A stretch of DNA of 59,690 bases from CAYUHC01 sp964444555 (GCA_964444555.1 CAYUHC010000001.1:1-59690); one strand, 5' to 3'. Shown: positions 48,069 through 56,423, numbered from the stretch's first letter. The notes: generated by a model not told the origin, from the sequence alone. Numbers and translations: made by a program.

Positions 48069-48096
48069 ATATTAACAGAACTCTTTTCGATGTCAA
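48069..48096 (-). promoter_or_regulatory. promoter of the rpsS-rplO operon
   Basis: Minus strand: -35 TTGACA (48091-48096), 16-base spacer, -10 TAATAT (48069-48074). Predicted start near 48062, at the leader hairpin. Confidence 0.7.
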
Positions 48097-48115
48097 CTAA
48101 GCCCTGTTTTTGGTC

Positions 48116-49978
48116 CTAGCGAAAGAGACTGCGCAGGGACTCGGCGACGCCCGACAACTGCTTCCAAGCCCCCGAACTGGTTGGGCGAGCCACCGTCACC
48201 GGACCATCAGAGAAATCGATCGAACCCGGGGTGCACTGGCCGCCACCTGGAGTCGTTAAGTCACAAACTGCCGCCAAATAGTAAGTGCCGATAGCTTGGC
48301 CCTCTGGCACCTTCCAGGTGGCCACACCGGTATTGGGATGTTCGGCAATCAGCCAAGCCACCGGAGCCGTCTTATTTTCGTTATACAGCGCAACGGAAAC
48401 CGAGCTATTGGCTGGGAAATTAGCACTCGTCCACTTAATCTCATAAGTCTGGCCAATCACAAACGCTTGAGAAGCGCGAGGAGAGGTCAAAGTAATCGTT
48501 GGTTCGGTCGAAACGGGACACTGAGGCAAGGTCACGCTCGCGACCGGACTGGTACCATAAGCCGCCGAGCTAACGGAATATTCGATCGTCTTGCCGCCCC
48601 AGTTGGAATACTGTCGCGTGGCGGCGTAGTTCTTGCCAGCTGTCTGAATACGATCGCCGCCAGTAAAGTCGAAGTAGCCCGTTGAGCCACCAATCACCTT
48701 CTCCTGGATGCGATATTCACCAGAAACGACTGGTTCCCACTTAATGGCCACATTCTGGTAGCGACTACCGCTTTGGTCCACGCACGAGGTCGTAATTTTA
48801 GGAGCCGGAACACCAGTTACCGGAGCCGGCACAACCTTCACCAATGGGTCAACAATCTTAATTGGTCGATCCGAGAAGTCCCAGCGATCACCAGGGCAAG
48901 TGCCATCAGCGTTAACTAAGTCACAGAAGGCGCCAACATAATACTCACCCGTTGGCTGACCGGCTGGGATTGTCCACCAGTAAGAACCCGTGTTGGCCAA
49001 TTCTGGCTTGATGTAAAGATTCTCACCGGAGGTGGTGTTGGTCTTTTTGAGCGTAAGGGTAATTGAGCCGTTGGCGGGAATGTTTTCGGCCGCCCATTTA
49101 ATGACGTAAGTCTTACCAATCTCCAGAGTTTCTCCCCCATTGGGCCAGAGAATTTGTTCCACTGGCGAACGCACCGCTGACGCCGTGGCGCAAGCCGGGG
49201 TTTTAAAACTCTTGATCCGAGAGAATTGTCCACCCGTAGAAACGCGAACTAGATAAGAAGTCTCGGGCTCAAGAGCCAGCATTCCAATTTTGTCCCAGCG
49301 AGTAAAGCCTCGGAAATCAATGGAATTCTCTTCTGCTGAACGATTCCAGGTCTTGGTATTCTCCGCAAACGAATCCGCTCCCGGTCGAGAAATATCAACC
49401 CAAAAAAGACCGTCACTGGCCGTTTTACCACTCCAAGAAATCGAACCATCCAAACCCTCTTGAGTACACGAAATTGAGACACTTGGGGTCGTTGGCACAT
49501 TCACTCGCTCATCAACAATCTTAACAGTACCATTGCTCGAATCATAAGATTTAGCCGAACAATATTCGTCTACCCCCTGTTTGTCACAAAAAATCCCTAC
49601 CGTGTAGGTCCCAGGTTCAATATCCTCACCAATCGTCCAATCCCAGTTACCAGTATTGTCTAATTCAGTCGCCAAATAACTAATCTCCCCCGCCGAGTCT
49701 TTTAGCGTCAACGTAACACCTGTTCCCTTGGGAAAGTTTTCTCCCGACCAGATAACGGGATAGGTTCCTTTGGTGACCAAAACTTCACCGCCATTAGGAT
49801 ACAAAAGCTGAACACTCGGAGCCGCTGGCGGATTGCTTAATAGTTGCGCCAGTTGCTCCTGCAGCTTCACAATCATTGCCTGCAATTGAGCAATCAAAGC
49901 ACTGTCGGACTGAGCCAAAGCTGGCGCCGCCATTGTTAGCGCCGCCACCAACATCATCACGGTCAGAAATTTCTTCAT
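48116..49978 (-). CDS. large secreted protein with three Kre9/KNH-type repeats
   Basis: 620 residues. A signal peptide (MKKFLTVMMLVAALTMAAPALAQ) is followed by a coiled coil (ALIAQLQAMIVKLQEQLAQLL). Three homologous domains of about 100 residues begin near residues 57, 275 and 500, each with a PNGGE-like start (third degenerate), I-W-x-x-x-N/A, a TGxxxWxIPxG turn, a GxYYVGAFCDL strand and FSDGPVxI end. This is the Ser-Thr-rich GPI-anchored/Kre9-KNH domain pattern. Two Fn3-like beta domains lie between them. Paired Cys in each repeat suggest disulfides. Probably cell-surface or released adhesin-like protein; function unknown. Confidence 0.82.
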   Translation of the reverse strand: MKKFLTVMMLVAALTMAAPALAQSDSALIAQLQAMIVKLQEQLAQLLSNPPAAPSVQLLYPNGGEVLVTKGTYPVIWSGENFPKGTGVTLTLKDSAGEISYLATELDNTGNWDWTIGEDIEPGTYTVGIFCDKQGVDEYCSAKSYDSSNGTVKIVDERVNVPTTPSVSISCTQEGLDGSISWSGKTASDGLFWVDISRPGADSFAENTKTWNRSAEENSIDFRGFTRWDKIGMLALEPETSYLVRVSTGGQFSRIKSFKTPACATASAVRSPVEQILWPNGGETLEIGKTYVIKWAAENIPANGSITLTLKKTNTTSGENLYIKPELANTGSYWWTIPAGQPTGEYYVGAFCDLVNADGTCPGDRWDFSDRPIKIVDPLVKVVPAPVTGVPAPKITTSCVDQSGSRYQNVAIKWEPVVSGEYRIQEKVIGGSTGYFDFTGGDRIQTAGKNYAATRQYSNWGGKTIEYSVSSAAYGTSPVASVTLPQCPVSTEPTITLTSPRASQAFVIGQTYEIKWTSANFPANSSVSVALYNENKTAPVAWLIAEHPNTGVATWKVPEGQAIGTYYLAAVCDLTTPGGGQCTPGSIDFSDGPVTVARPTSSGAWKQLSGVAESLRSLFR

Positions 49979-50070
49979 AAATAGCTTAATGATTAAAAAA
50001 ACCTAAGCGGTTCTTAAGCTCTAGTATAGCGCTACTTTATTTGATACGCTAAACCGGCTTGTCCACAATC

Positions 50071-50862
50071 ATGCCCTCACCGAAAAAAATTTGGCTGATT
50101 TTACTAAGCCTAACTGGCCTCTACGTCGCCGCCTCGGCCTTAGTCTTTTTTGGGGTTAAGTACGGCTGGACCAACACGGCCGGCCTGGCTGATCCAGGCC
50201 GGCCGACGGCGGCGGCCAACCCCATCTGGGCCACTAACGAAGAGTGGGCCACCTTGGCCGCCGCGCTGATTAAAGATCGCGCAGTAATTGAGGCGGCCGC
50301 CGCCCAGGTTGATCTAAAGCCCCGCCTGCTGGCGGCCCTCATCGTCCCCGAACAACTTCGCCTCTTCCATACCGAGCGAGCGGTTTTTAAACAAATCTTC
50401 GCGCCGCTAAAAATCCTCGGCAATCAGAGCCAATTTTCCTGGGGTGTGGCCGGCTTTAAGCAAACCACGGCCGAGCAAGTTGAGGTCCACCTCACCGATC
50501 AACAATCCCCCTTTTATCTGGGGCCGGAATTTGAAAATTCTCTGGCCTTTGCCACCGCCAATCCCAATCAAGAGCGCTTCGAACGGCTAGTTAACGAGCG
50601 CAACCACTTCTACTCCTATCTCTACGCGGGATTATTTACCCGCCAAATAATGGCTCAGTGGGAACGATCAGGCTGGCCCATCGGTGATCGACCAGAAATC
50701 TTAGGCACTCTGTTTAACATCGGTTTTAACAATTCTCACCCCAAAGCCAACCCCGTCATGGGCGGGGCGGCGATTGAGATTGCTGGCACAACCTACTCCT
50801 TTGGCCGACTAACTTACGAATTTTACTACTCCGAACTCCTGCAAGAAATTTTTCCGCGCTAA
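50071..50862 (+). CDS. membrane-anchored lysozyme-like protein
   Basis: 263 residues from ATG 50071 (MPSPKKIWLILLSLTGLYVAASALVFF, signal-anchor). The extracytoplasmic domain starts with a helix and LLAALIVPEQLRLF, reminiscent of the catalytic-Glu helix of lytic transglycosylases. FSWGVAGFKQTTAEQVEVHL is like the GLMQIMPxTA region, and GTLFNIGFNN is a later helix. Putative peptidoglycan-cleaving enzyme; the family assignment is tentative. It is the only plus-strand gene in the 38.5-59.7 kb block. A perfect 11-base hairpin (50178-50204) encodes its linker. Confidence 0.65.
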   Translation: MPSPKKIWLILLSLTGLYVAASALVFFGVKYGWTNTAGLADPGRPTAAANPIWATNEEWATLAAALIKDRAVIEAAAAQVDLKPRLLAALIVPEQLRLFHTERAVFKQIFAPLKILGNQSQFSWGVAGFKQTTAEQVEVHLTDQQSPFYLGPEFENSLAFATANPNQERFERLVNERNHFYSYLYAGLFTRQIMAQWERSGWPIGDRPEILGTLFNIGFNNSHPKANPVMGGAAIEIAGTTYSFGRLTYEFYYSELLQEIFPR

Positions 50863-51473
50863 CTCTGGGGGCAGACTGACTTTTGCCCCAATTGCGACCT
50901 GGCCAATAGAGCGTCACCAAGATTTAATTGGCCATTAGCCGTGCCATCATACTTAGCGTTACTACCTGAAGGAACCAGAGCAATCTTACCTTTAATCATT
51001 AAGGCATCTGTCATATCGACGACCCCGTCACTATTGACGTCGCCCAAGAGATTGCGGAAATAAACATTGCGATCAGTACCAGAAGCCGTACCACTAATCT
51101 TACCCGATAAGGTCACCTCATAACAGCCACCATTAGGCAGGGCGCCGAGCAACAGATCCAAACTAAGACCATCTGGGGCCAGGGAGACCTCTATGGGCGA
51201 ACTGGTCGCGCCCGTTAAGACGTGCCTGACCACAATCGGACTGCCCGTTAAGCCCACCGACTCATTAAAAACCGCCCTCAACTTAGTCACTCCGCCCAAT
51301 CGAGGCTCAATACTAATCGCCGTCGTCGTCCCCGGAGCCGCCGACTTATTAAGCGTCAGCGACTGTTCCCCCGCCGCGCCCTGAGTCTTAACCGAGGTCC
51401 AATTTACCGAAGTCGCTTCCCCAAAAGCCACATTAGCCCAAACCAACAAACTTAACGCCACCAAATACTTCAT
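50859..51473 (-). CDS. secreted protein with C-terminal dockerin-type domain (copy 1)
   Basis: 204 residues from ATG 51473. Signal peptide (MKYLVALSLLVWANVAFG), a beta-rich domain of about 110 residues (cohesin/BIg-like look), then a type I dockerin-like domain. The first calcium loop GDVNSDGVVDMTDALMIKG is intact. The second, KYDGTANGQLNLGDALLARSQLG, has lost some acidic positions. Paralogue of the gene upstream (51569). The 4-base overlap with the lysozyme-like gene is convergent. Confidence 0.85.
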   Translation of the reverse strand: MKYLVALSLLVWANVAFGEATSVNWTSVKTQGAAGEQSLTLNKSAAPGTTTAISIEPRLGGVTKLRAVFNESVGLTGSPIVVRHVLTGATSSPIEVSLAPDGLSLDLLLGALPNGGCYEVTLSGKISGTASGTDRNVYFRNLLGDVNSDGVVDMTDALMIKGKIALVPSGSNAKYDGTANGQLNLGDALLARSQLGQKSVCPQS

Positions 51474-51517
51474 AAGCAAAGACTAATTATTAAAGCGAAC
51501 GCTTCCATAGTAGCACA

Positions 51518-51546
51518 AACAACCCCCGCCAATGGCGGGGGTTGTT
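51518..51546. terminator. terminator between the dockerin paralogues
   Basis: AACAACCCCCGCC (51518-51530) pairs perfectly with GGCGGGGGTTGTT (51534-51546), loop AAT. It lies 22 bases after the stop of dockerin copy 2 and upstream of copy 1, so the two paralogues are separate units or attenuated. Confidence 0.8.
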
Positions 51547-51568
51547 GATAACCGAACTGAACCTAAAG

Positions 51569-52186
51569 TTAGCGAGTCGTGACCGGCTTCTCTGAGCAGG
51601 AAACGCCGTGGCCCATGTTGAAGCGGGCAAACAGCGCGTCACCCAAATTTACTTCGCCCGTGCGGTTAACATCATAGATGGCCAAATCCGTCGTGGTACC
51701 GATAACGTACTTCAGCTTAAGAACATCAGCCCCAGAAACTAAGCCGTCGCCATTAACGTCACCAGCCAACACCTTAACGTAAACTGCCTTGTCGCCCGTC
51801 TCGGCCAAGCCATCAAAGCGCTTATTGACGTCAATTTTATAACAAGCGCCATCAGGCAAGTTGGCGTACTCAAGCTCCAGGCGCTTACCGTCGTCGCTTA
51901 AGAAGGTTGAAGTTGGACGATGGAGGATTCCCGTACTCAAGCTACGAGCGTGAGTATAAACTGGGCGCTTCTGAACTGGTGAGTCAAAGTTGATCACCAC
52001 CTTCTGCAAACCACCCTGACGAGTCTCCGTCACGGCCGTAAGTGGGCTAAGAGCCAATGATTGCTCGCCTACCACCGCGTGACTGCGGACGCTCTCCCAG
52101 CTAACTACCGTCGCGCCGGTTGAAGCGTAAGCCAGCGTTAGGCCAAAGGCCAAAGCCGCCACCGTGCCGATAAAGATTTTGTTCAT
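51569..52186 (-). CDS. secreted protein with C-terminal dockerin-type domain (copy 2)
   Basis: 205 residues: signal peptide (MNKIFIGTVAALAFGLTLAYA), a beta domain aligned with copy 1 (VSWESVRSHAVVGEQSLALS against VNWTSVKTQGAAGEQSLTLN; LPDGACYKIDVN against LPNGGCYEVTLS) and a dockerin-like domain with both loops (GDVNGDGLVSGADVLKLKYVIG and YDVNRTGEVNLGDALFARFNMG). It follows rplB, with a probable promoter in the gap. Dockerins bind cohesins; no cohesin is recognised in the window. Confidence 0.86.
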   Translation of the reverse strand: MNKIFIGTVAALAFGLTLAYASTGATVVSWESVRSHAVVGEQSLALSPLTAVTETRQGGLQKVVINFDSPVQKRPVYTHARSLSTGILHRPTSTFLSDDGKRLELEYANLPDGACYKIDVNKRFDGLAETGDKAVYVKVLAGDVNGDGLVSGADVLKLKYVIGTTTDLAIYDVNRTGEVNLGDALFARFNMGHGVSCSEKPVTTR

Positions 52187-52232
52187 GAACCGTAAAAGTT
52201 AGTCTAATCAATAAAACCACGAAAACTCTTCC

Positions 52233-52260
52233 ATCCTACGTAAAAAGGAGGAAAAGTCAA
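52233..52260 (-). promoter_or_regulatory. probable promoter of dockerin copy 2
   Basis: Minus strand: -35 TTGACT (52255-52260), 16-base spacer, -10 TAGGAT (52233-52238), immediately after rplB's end. Leader about 40 bases. Confidence 0.5.
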
Positions 52261-52269
52261 CCCCGAGTA

Positions 52270-53121
52270 TTAGCGGCGACGATCAATCTTCTTGCGTCGA
52301 CTAAGTACCACGCCGCGAGAATATTTCTTACGTCGGCGAGTCTTAACGCCGAAAGCGAGCTTACCAGTTGGCGTCTTAGGACCGCGACGCAAACCAATTG
52401 GCTGGCGACCCTCACCACCACCGTGAGGATGGTCTACCGGGTTCATCGCGCTACCACGAACTGTTGGTCGGATACCCAACCAACGCGAACGACCGGCCTT
52501 ACCACGACTAACCAACTTGTGTTCATCATTAGAAACGGCGCCAACCGTCGCCCAAGACTTTTCGTTAATCTTGCGCACCTCGGTGGAGGGCATCTTAACC
52601 GTGCTGTAACCGGCGTCATTACCCAAAATCTGGGCAAAACTGCCCGCCGAGCGCACCAGTCGAGCCCCGCCAGCTGGCTGAACTTCGATATTGTAAATAA
52701 AAGTACCCACTGGGATCTTGTAGAGCGGCAAGCGATTGCCGGGCTTGGCATCAGCCTCAACCGAAGCCACAAACTGATCACCTACCTTGATTCCTCCGGG
52801 CAACAACACATAACGGCGAGTACCGTCAGCGTAAACAACCAAGCCAATAAAGCCGGAGCGGTTAGGATCGTACTCAATCGTCTCCACGCGAGCGGGAATA
52901 TTTTTCTTGTCGTAAGAAAATTCGATTTCGCGATAGAGGCGCTTGTGGCCACCGCCCTTATGACGAGTAGTGATGCGTCCATCAGCATTGCGGCCAAAGG
53001 CGCGCTTGCGACCATAAGTCAAAGACTTATGTGGCTCTGAAGCCGACAAGGTCTTGCGATAATCGATCGAAATTAACTCGCGTCGACCGGGACTAGTGGG
53101 TTTGTATTTTTTCGTGGCCAT
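52270..53121 (-). CDS. rplB: 50S ribosomal protein L2
   Basis: 283 residues, complete; RNA-binding N-terminal domain (GRNADGRITTRHKGGGHKRLYREIEF) and the C-terminal SAMNPVDHPHGGGEGRQPIG, with the conserved His of the peptidyl transferase centre region. Last gene before the secreted-protein block; rpsS should follow but lies 4.2 kb away. Confidence 0.97.
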   Translation of the reverse strand: MATKKYKPTSPGRRELISIDYRKTLSASEPHKSLTYGRKRAFGRNADGRITTRHKGGGHKRLYREIEFSYDKKNIPARVETIEYDPNRSGFIGLVVYADGTRRYVLLPGGIKVGDQFVASVEADAKPGNRLPLYKIPVGTFIYNIEVQPAGGARLVRSAGSFAQILGNDAGYSTVKMPSTEVRKINEKSWATVGAVSNDEHKLVSRGKAGRSRWLGIRPTVRGSAMNPVDHPHGGGEGRQPIGLRRGPKTPTGKLAFGVKTRRRKKYSRGVVLSRRKKIDRRR

Positions 53122-53127
53122 AATCGT

Positions 53128-53436
53128 CTAAGAAAAATCGATCTTATCACCCTTTTTGAGATAAACCAAGGCCTTCTTAAAGCTCGCCGTGCGGCCAATC
53201 TTGCCGCGAACAAAGACGCGCTTAGCCGGAACCGTCACCGTTCGAATCTGGACGGGCTTAACGTTGTAAAGCGTTTTAATCGCCGCGGCAATAGCTCCCT
53301 TGGTGGCCATGTTATCAACGACAAACGTGTAAACCGGATGCTCTACATTCGCCGACTGCGCCGTCGAACGCTCCGTCACGTGAGGACGTTTAATTAAGGT
53401 TGTGGTCTGATCGAGAGTGTGAGCAAGTTTAGACAT
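53128..53436 (-). CDS. rplW: 50S ribosomal protein L23
   Basis: 102 residues: LIKRPHVTERSTAQ, YTFVVDNMATKGAIAAAIKTLYNVKPVQIRTV and KKALVYLKKGDKIDF fit L23. Docking site for trigger factor and SRP at the tunnel exit. Confidence 0.94.
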   Translation of the reverse strand: MSKLAHTLDQTTTLIKRPHVTERSTAQSANVEHPVYTFVVDNMATKGAIAAAIKTLYNVKPVQIRTVTVPAKRVFVRGKIGRTASFKKALVYLKKGDKIDFS

Positions 53437-53441
53437 AAAAT

Positions 53442-54098
53442 TTACTTAGTCGCGGTGCGGCCGACCAAAACGTCAATGCTCGCCTTTGGCAAAACAATAT
53501 ATTTGTAAACCAGAGCATCGACCGGATTAAGATCTCGGGCCTCGCGTACGCCAGCTGAGGCGATATTGCGGAAGCTCTTAATTAGCGACTCATCATAAGC
53601 CGGCGTTGCCACCAAAGCGCGACGACCACGCTTATAATCAATCTTCTCAACTCCCGATTTGGCCAAGGCCTTGAGTACGCCATGCGCCTCTTTGGTCTTA
53701 GCGGCCTTGAGGACTAATTCATCCATCACGATCAACTCCCCGTCTCGCGCCTTCTGCGACAAGATCGTAAAGAGCGCCTTCGTCTTCATCTTCTTGTTAA
53801 TCTTTTTGTCGTAAGACTTTTCGGCGAGCGGACCATGCGTCACGCCACCACCCTTCCAGATTGGTGAGCGGCTAGAACCGTGACGAGCGCGGCCCGTACC
53901 CTTTTGGCGCCAAGGCTTCTTACCACCACCGCGGACTTCGCCACGACCCCGAGAGTCAGCGGTGCCAGCTCGGGCATTAGACTGCATCGAGGTCACCACC
54001 TGGTGGACCAAGGTCTCATTCCAAGGCAAAGAGAAATTGCTGGGCAACTGGATCGTGCCCGTCTCTTTACCTGTTTGATTATAAGTCTTGGTCTCCAT
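53442..54098 (-). CDS. rplD: 50S ribosomal protein L4
   Basis: 218 residues from ATG 54098 (METKTYNQTGKETG); a GTG at 54110 would add four. The tunnel loop GRGEVRGGGKKPWRQKGTGRARHGSSRSPIWKGGGVTHGP is intact. Standard S10-operon position. Confidence 0.95.
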   Translation of the reverse strand: METKTYNQTGKETGTIQLPSNFSLPWNETLVHQVVTSMQSNARAGTADSRGRGEVRGGGKKPWRQKGTGRARHGSSRSPIWKGGGVTHGPLAEKSYDKKINKKMKTKALFTILSQKARDGELIVMDELVLKAAKTKEAHGVLKALAKSGVEKIDYKRGRRALVATPAYDESLIKSFRNIASAGVREARDLNPVDALVYKYIVLPKASIDVLVGRTATK

Positions 54099-54123
54099 AG
54101 TTTTAGTCACGATACTTTAAAGT

Positions 54124-54678
54124 TTATTGGGCACTGCGGATTTCGAGTAAGGTGCCACGACGACCAGGTACCGCGCCACGAATGTAGAGCTGGTTGGCTT
54201 CGGCATCAACCTTAGCCACCTTAAGATTCTTCACGGTAACGCGATCACTGCCCATCCGACCGGCCATTCTCATGCCCACGATCACGCGACCGCCAGCGCG
54301 GCCACCGCCACCAATGGAACCTGGCTCTCGCTCGGAATGCTTCTGGCCGTGAGTCCGGGGGCCACCAGCGAAACCGTGGCGCTTAACCACACCCTGAAAG
54401 CCCTTACCCTTAGAAATGCCGCTAACGGCCACCGTTTCGCCTTCGGCGAAAGCGCCAACCGTCACCTCCTCGCCAACCGCCAACTGGCTCTCGGGAGCCA
54501 CAAATTCGCGCTTAACGCCATTGGCCTCTAACTGAACCGCCAAGTAGCCATCCCGTTCTTTGGTCTTAGTAGCCGTTACCTTGGCCGGCCCAGCGGCAAC
54601 TACCGTTACGGGCACCACCTCACCGGCGTCCGTAAAGATCTGGGTCATATTCAATTTTCGGCCAATAATAAACTTCAT
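54124..54678 (-). CDS. rplC: 50S ribosomal protein L3
   Basis: 184 residues from ATG 54678 (MKFIIGRKLNMTQIFTDAGEVVPVTVV); the longer frame to 54750 overlaps rpsJ and is rejected. GISKGKGFQGVVKRHGFAGGPRTHGQKHSEREPGSIG is the L3 signature. Shorter than the usual 205-210. Confidence 0.95.
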   Translation of the reverse strand: MKFIIGRKLNMTQIFTDAGEVVPVTVVAAGPAKVTATKTKERDGYLAVQLEANGVKREFVAPESQLAVGEEVTVGAFAEGETVAVSGISKGKGFQGVVKRHGFAGGPRTHGQKHSEREPGSIGGGGRAGGRVIVGMRMAGRMGSDRVTVKNLKVAKVDAEANQLYIRGAVPGRRGTLLEIRSAQ

Positions 54679-54730
54679 AGTACGAATGGTTACGAATCTA
54701 CACGAAAGCGGGTAATTTATCAAGGCCCGC

Positions 54731-55087
54731 CTAGAGCATCTTGACGTCAATGTTGACGCCAGAGGGCAAGGTCAGATTGGTCAAACTTTCAATAATTTTC
54801 GGAGAAGGGTTTGAGATATCAATCAAGCGCTTATGAATGCGCATCTCAAACTGCTCGCGCGCATTTTTGTGCACGAAAGCACCTCGGTTAACAGTATACT
54901 TTTTGATCTCCGTAGGGAGAGGAATCGGACCCTGGATCGTCCCATCGTAACGGACGGCCGTGTCGACAATCTGCTTAACGCTCGCGTCCAAGATCTTGTT
55001 CTCGTAGGCCGAGACTCGGATACGGATCTTTTGCAGATCGCCAAGCGCTTTCGGGGCGCTCTTTTTGGTTTTAGTCTCGGTAGCCAT
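54731..55087 (-). CDS. rpsJ: 30S ribosomal protein S10
   Basis: 118 residues from ATG 55087 (MATETKTKKSAPKALGDLQKIRIRVSAYENKILD), with about 15 extra N-terminal residues. The conserved GPIPLPTEIKKYTVNRGAFVHKNAREQFEMRIHKRLIDI is present. It lies 22 bases after tuf; the transcription antitermination role with NusB is known for the family. Confidence 0.95.
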   Translation of the reverse strand: MATETKTKKSAPKALGDLQKIRIRVSAYENKILDASVKQIVDTAVRYDGTIQGPIPLPTEIKKYTVNRGAFVHKNAREQFEMRIHKRLIDISNPSPKIIESLTNLTLPSGVNIDVKML

Positions 55088-55109
55088 GGTCAAGATCTTA
55101 AAGAGCTAA

Positions 55110-56312
55110 TTAGGCAATAATTTTGGTCACCACACCAGCACCTACCGTCTTACCGCCTTCGCGAATCGCAAAGCGCTGCTTCTCTTCCAAGGCAATTGGC
55201 GCCACCAACTTAACCGTAAAGGTGACCGTATCGCCAGGCATTACCATCTTAACGTCCTCGGCCAAGGTCACTTCACCCGTCACGTCAGTCGTGCGAACGT
55301 AGAATTGAGGCTTGTAGCCAGTAAGGAAAGGCGTATGACGACCACCCTCTTCCTTCTTTAAGATATAAACTTCGGCCGTAAAGTCGGTATGAGGCGTAAC
55401 TGAGCCAGTCTTAGCCAAGACCTGACCACGAGTGATGTCCTCCTTCTTCGTGCCGCGGAGCAAGATACCAGCGTTGTCACCGGCCATACCCTCGTCCAAC
55501 TGCTTGTTGAACATTTCGATACCAGTAACCGTCGTCTTAGTCGTTGGGTTGATACCCACGATTTCGACTTCCTCACCCACCTTAACCTTGCCGCGCTCGA
55601 TGCGACCAGTTACTACCGTACCGCGACCTTCGATTGAGAAGATGTCTTCGATTGGCATCAAGAATGGCTTGTCCGTCTCGCGAACTGGATCAGGCAAATA
55701 AGTGTCCAAAGCGTCGATGAGTTCCAAAACCTTCTTAGACCACTCGTCGTCAGTGCTCTTCGCTTCCAAGGCCTTCAAACCAGAACCGCGGATAACTGGG
55801 ACGTTATCGCCGTCATAACCGTTCTTGCTCAGGAGCTCGCGAACTTCGGCCTCCACCAAGTCGACGATCTCTGGATCATCAACCATATCTACCTTGTTTA
55901 AGAAGACGATAATCTTAGGCACACCAACCTGTCGCGCCAAGAGAACGTGCTCACGAGTTTGGGGCATTGCGCCATCAGTAGCGGCAACCACGATAATGGC
56001 ACCGTCCATCTGAGCGGCACCGGTAATCATGTTCTTAATATAGTCAGCGTGGCCTGGGGCGTCGATGTGAGCGTAGTGACGCTTAGCCGTCCAGTACTCC
56101 GAGTGATGGAGCGAGATGGTAATACCGCGAGCCTTTTCTTCTGGGGCGTTGTCGATACCGTCAACTCCTTCAACCCGCGCACCATAACCCTTGTCCTTAT
56201 TGAGATCGAGGGTATGTAAAATTGCCGCCGTGAGCGTGGTCTTGCCGTGGTCAACGTGACCAATCGTACCGACGTTAACGTGTGGCTTGGAACGATCAAA
56301 TGTGTCTGCCAT
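55110..56312 (-). CDS. tuf: elongation factor Tu
   Basis: 400 residues: G1 GHVDHGKTT, G2 region EEKARGITI, G3 DAPGHADY, G4 NKVDM, and domains 2 and 3 complete. Delivers aminoacyl-tRNA. Heads tuf-rpsJ-rplC; a TATATA element lies 7 bases before its ATG, a weaker case of the leaderless pattern. Confidence 0.97.
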   Translation of the reverse strand: MADTFDRSKPHVNVGTIGHVDHGKTTLTAAILHTLDLNKDKGYGARVEGVDGIDNAPEEKARGITISLHHSEYWTAKRHYAHIDAPGHADYIKNMITGAAQMDGAIIVVAATDGAMPQTREHVLLARQVGVPKIIVFLNKVDMVDDPEIVDLVEAEVRELLSKNGYDGDNVPVIRGSGLKALEAKSTDDEWSKKVLELIDALDTYLPDPVRETDKPFLMPIEDIFSIEGRGTVVTGRIERGKVKVGEEVEIVGINPTTKTTVTGIEMFNKQLDEGMAGDNAGILLRGTKKEDITRGQVLAKTGSVTPHTDFTAEVYILKKEEGGRHTPFLTGYKPQFYVRTTDVTGEVTLAEDVKMVMPGDTVTFTVKLVAPIALEEKQRFAIREGGKTVGAGVVTKIIA

Positions 56313-56423
56313 AAAACTTTATATATTGCCTAGTAAATTTTTAATAATAAACGACGAAAGTTAGGCGCGCGTAATGCGTAGCACCATCCTAGCAGAGACG
56401 AGAAAGATGTCAAATGGGCCACG

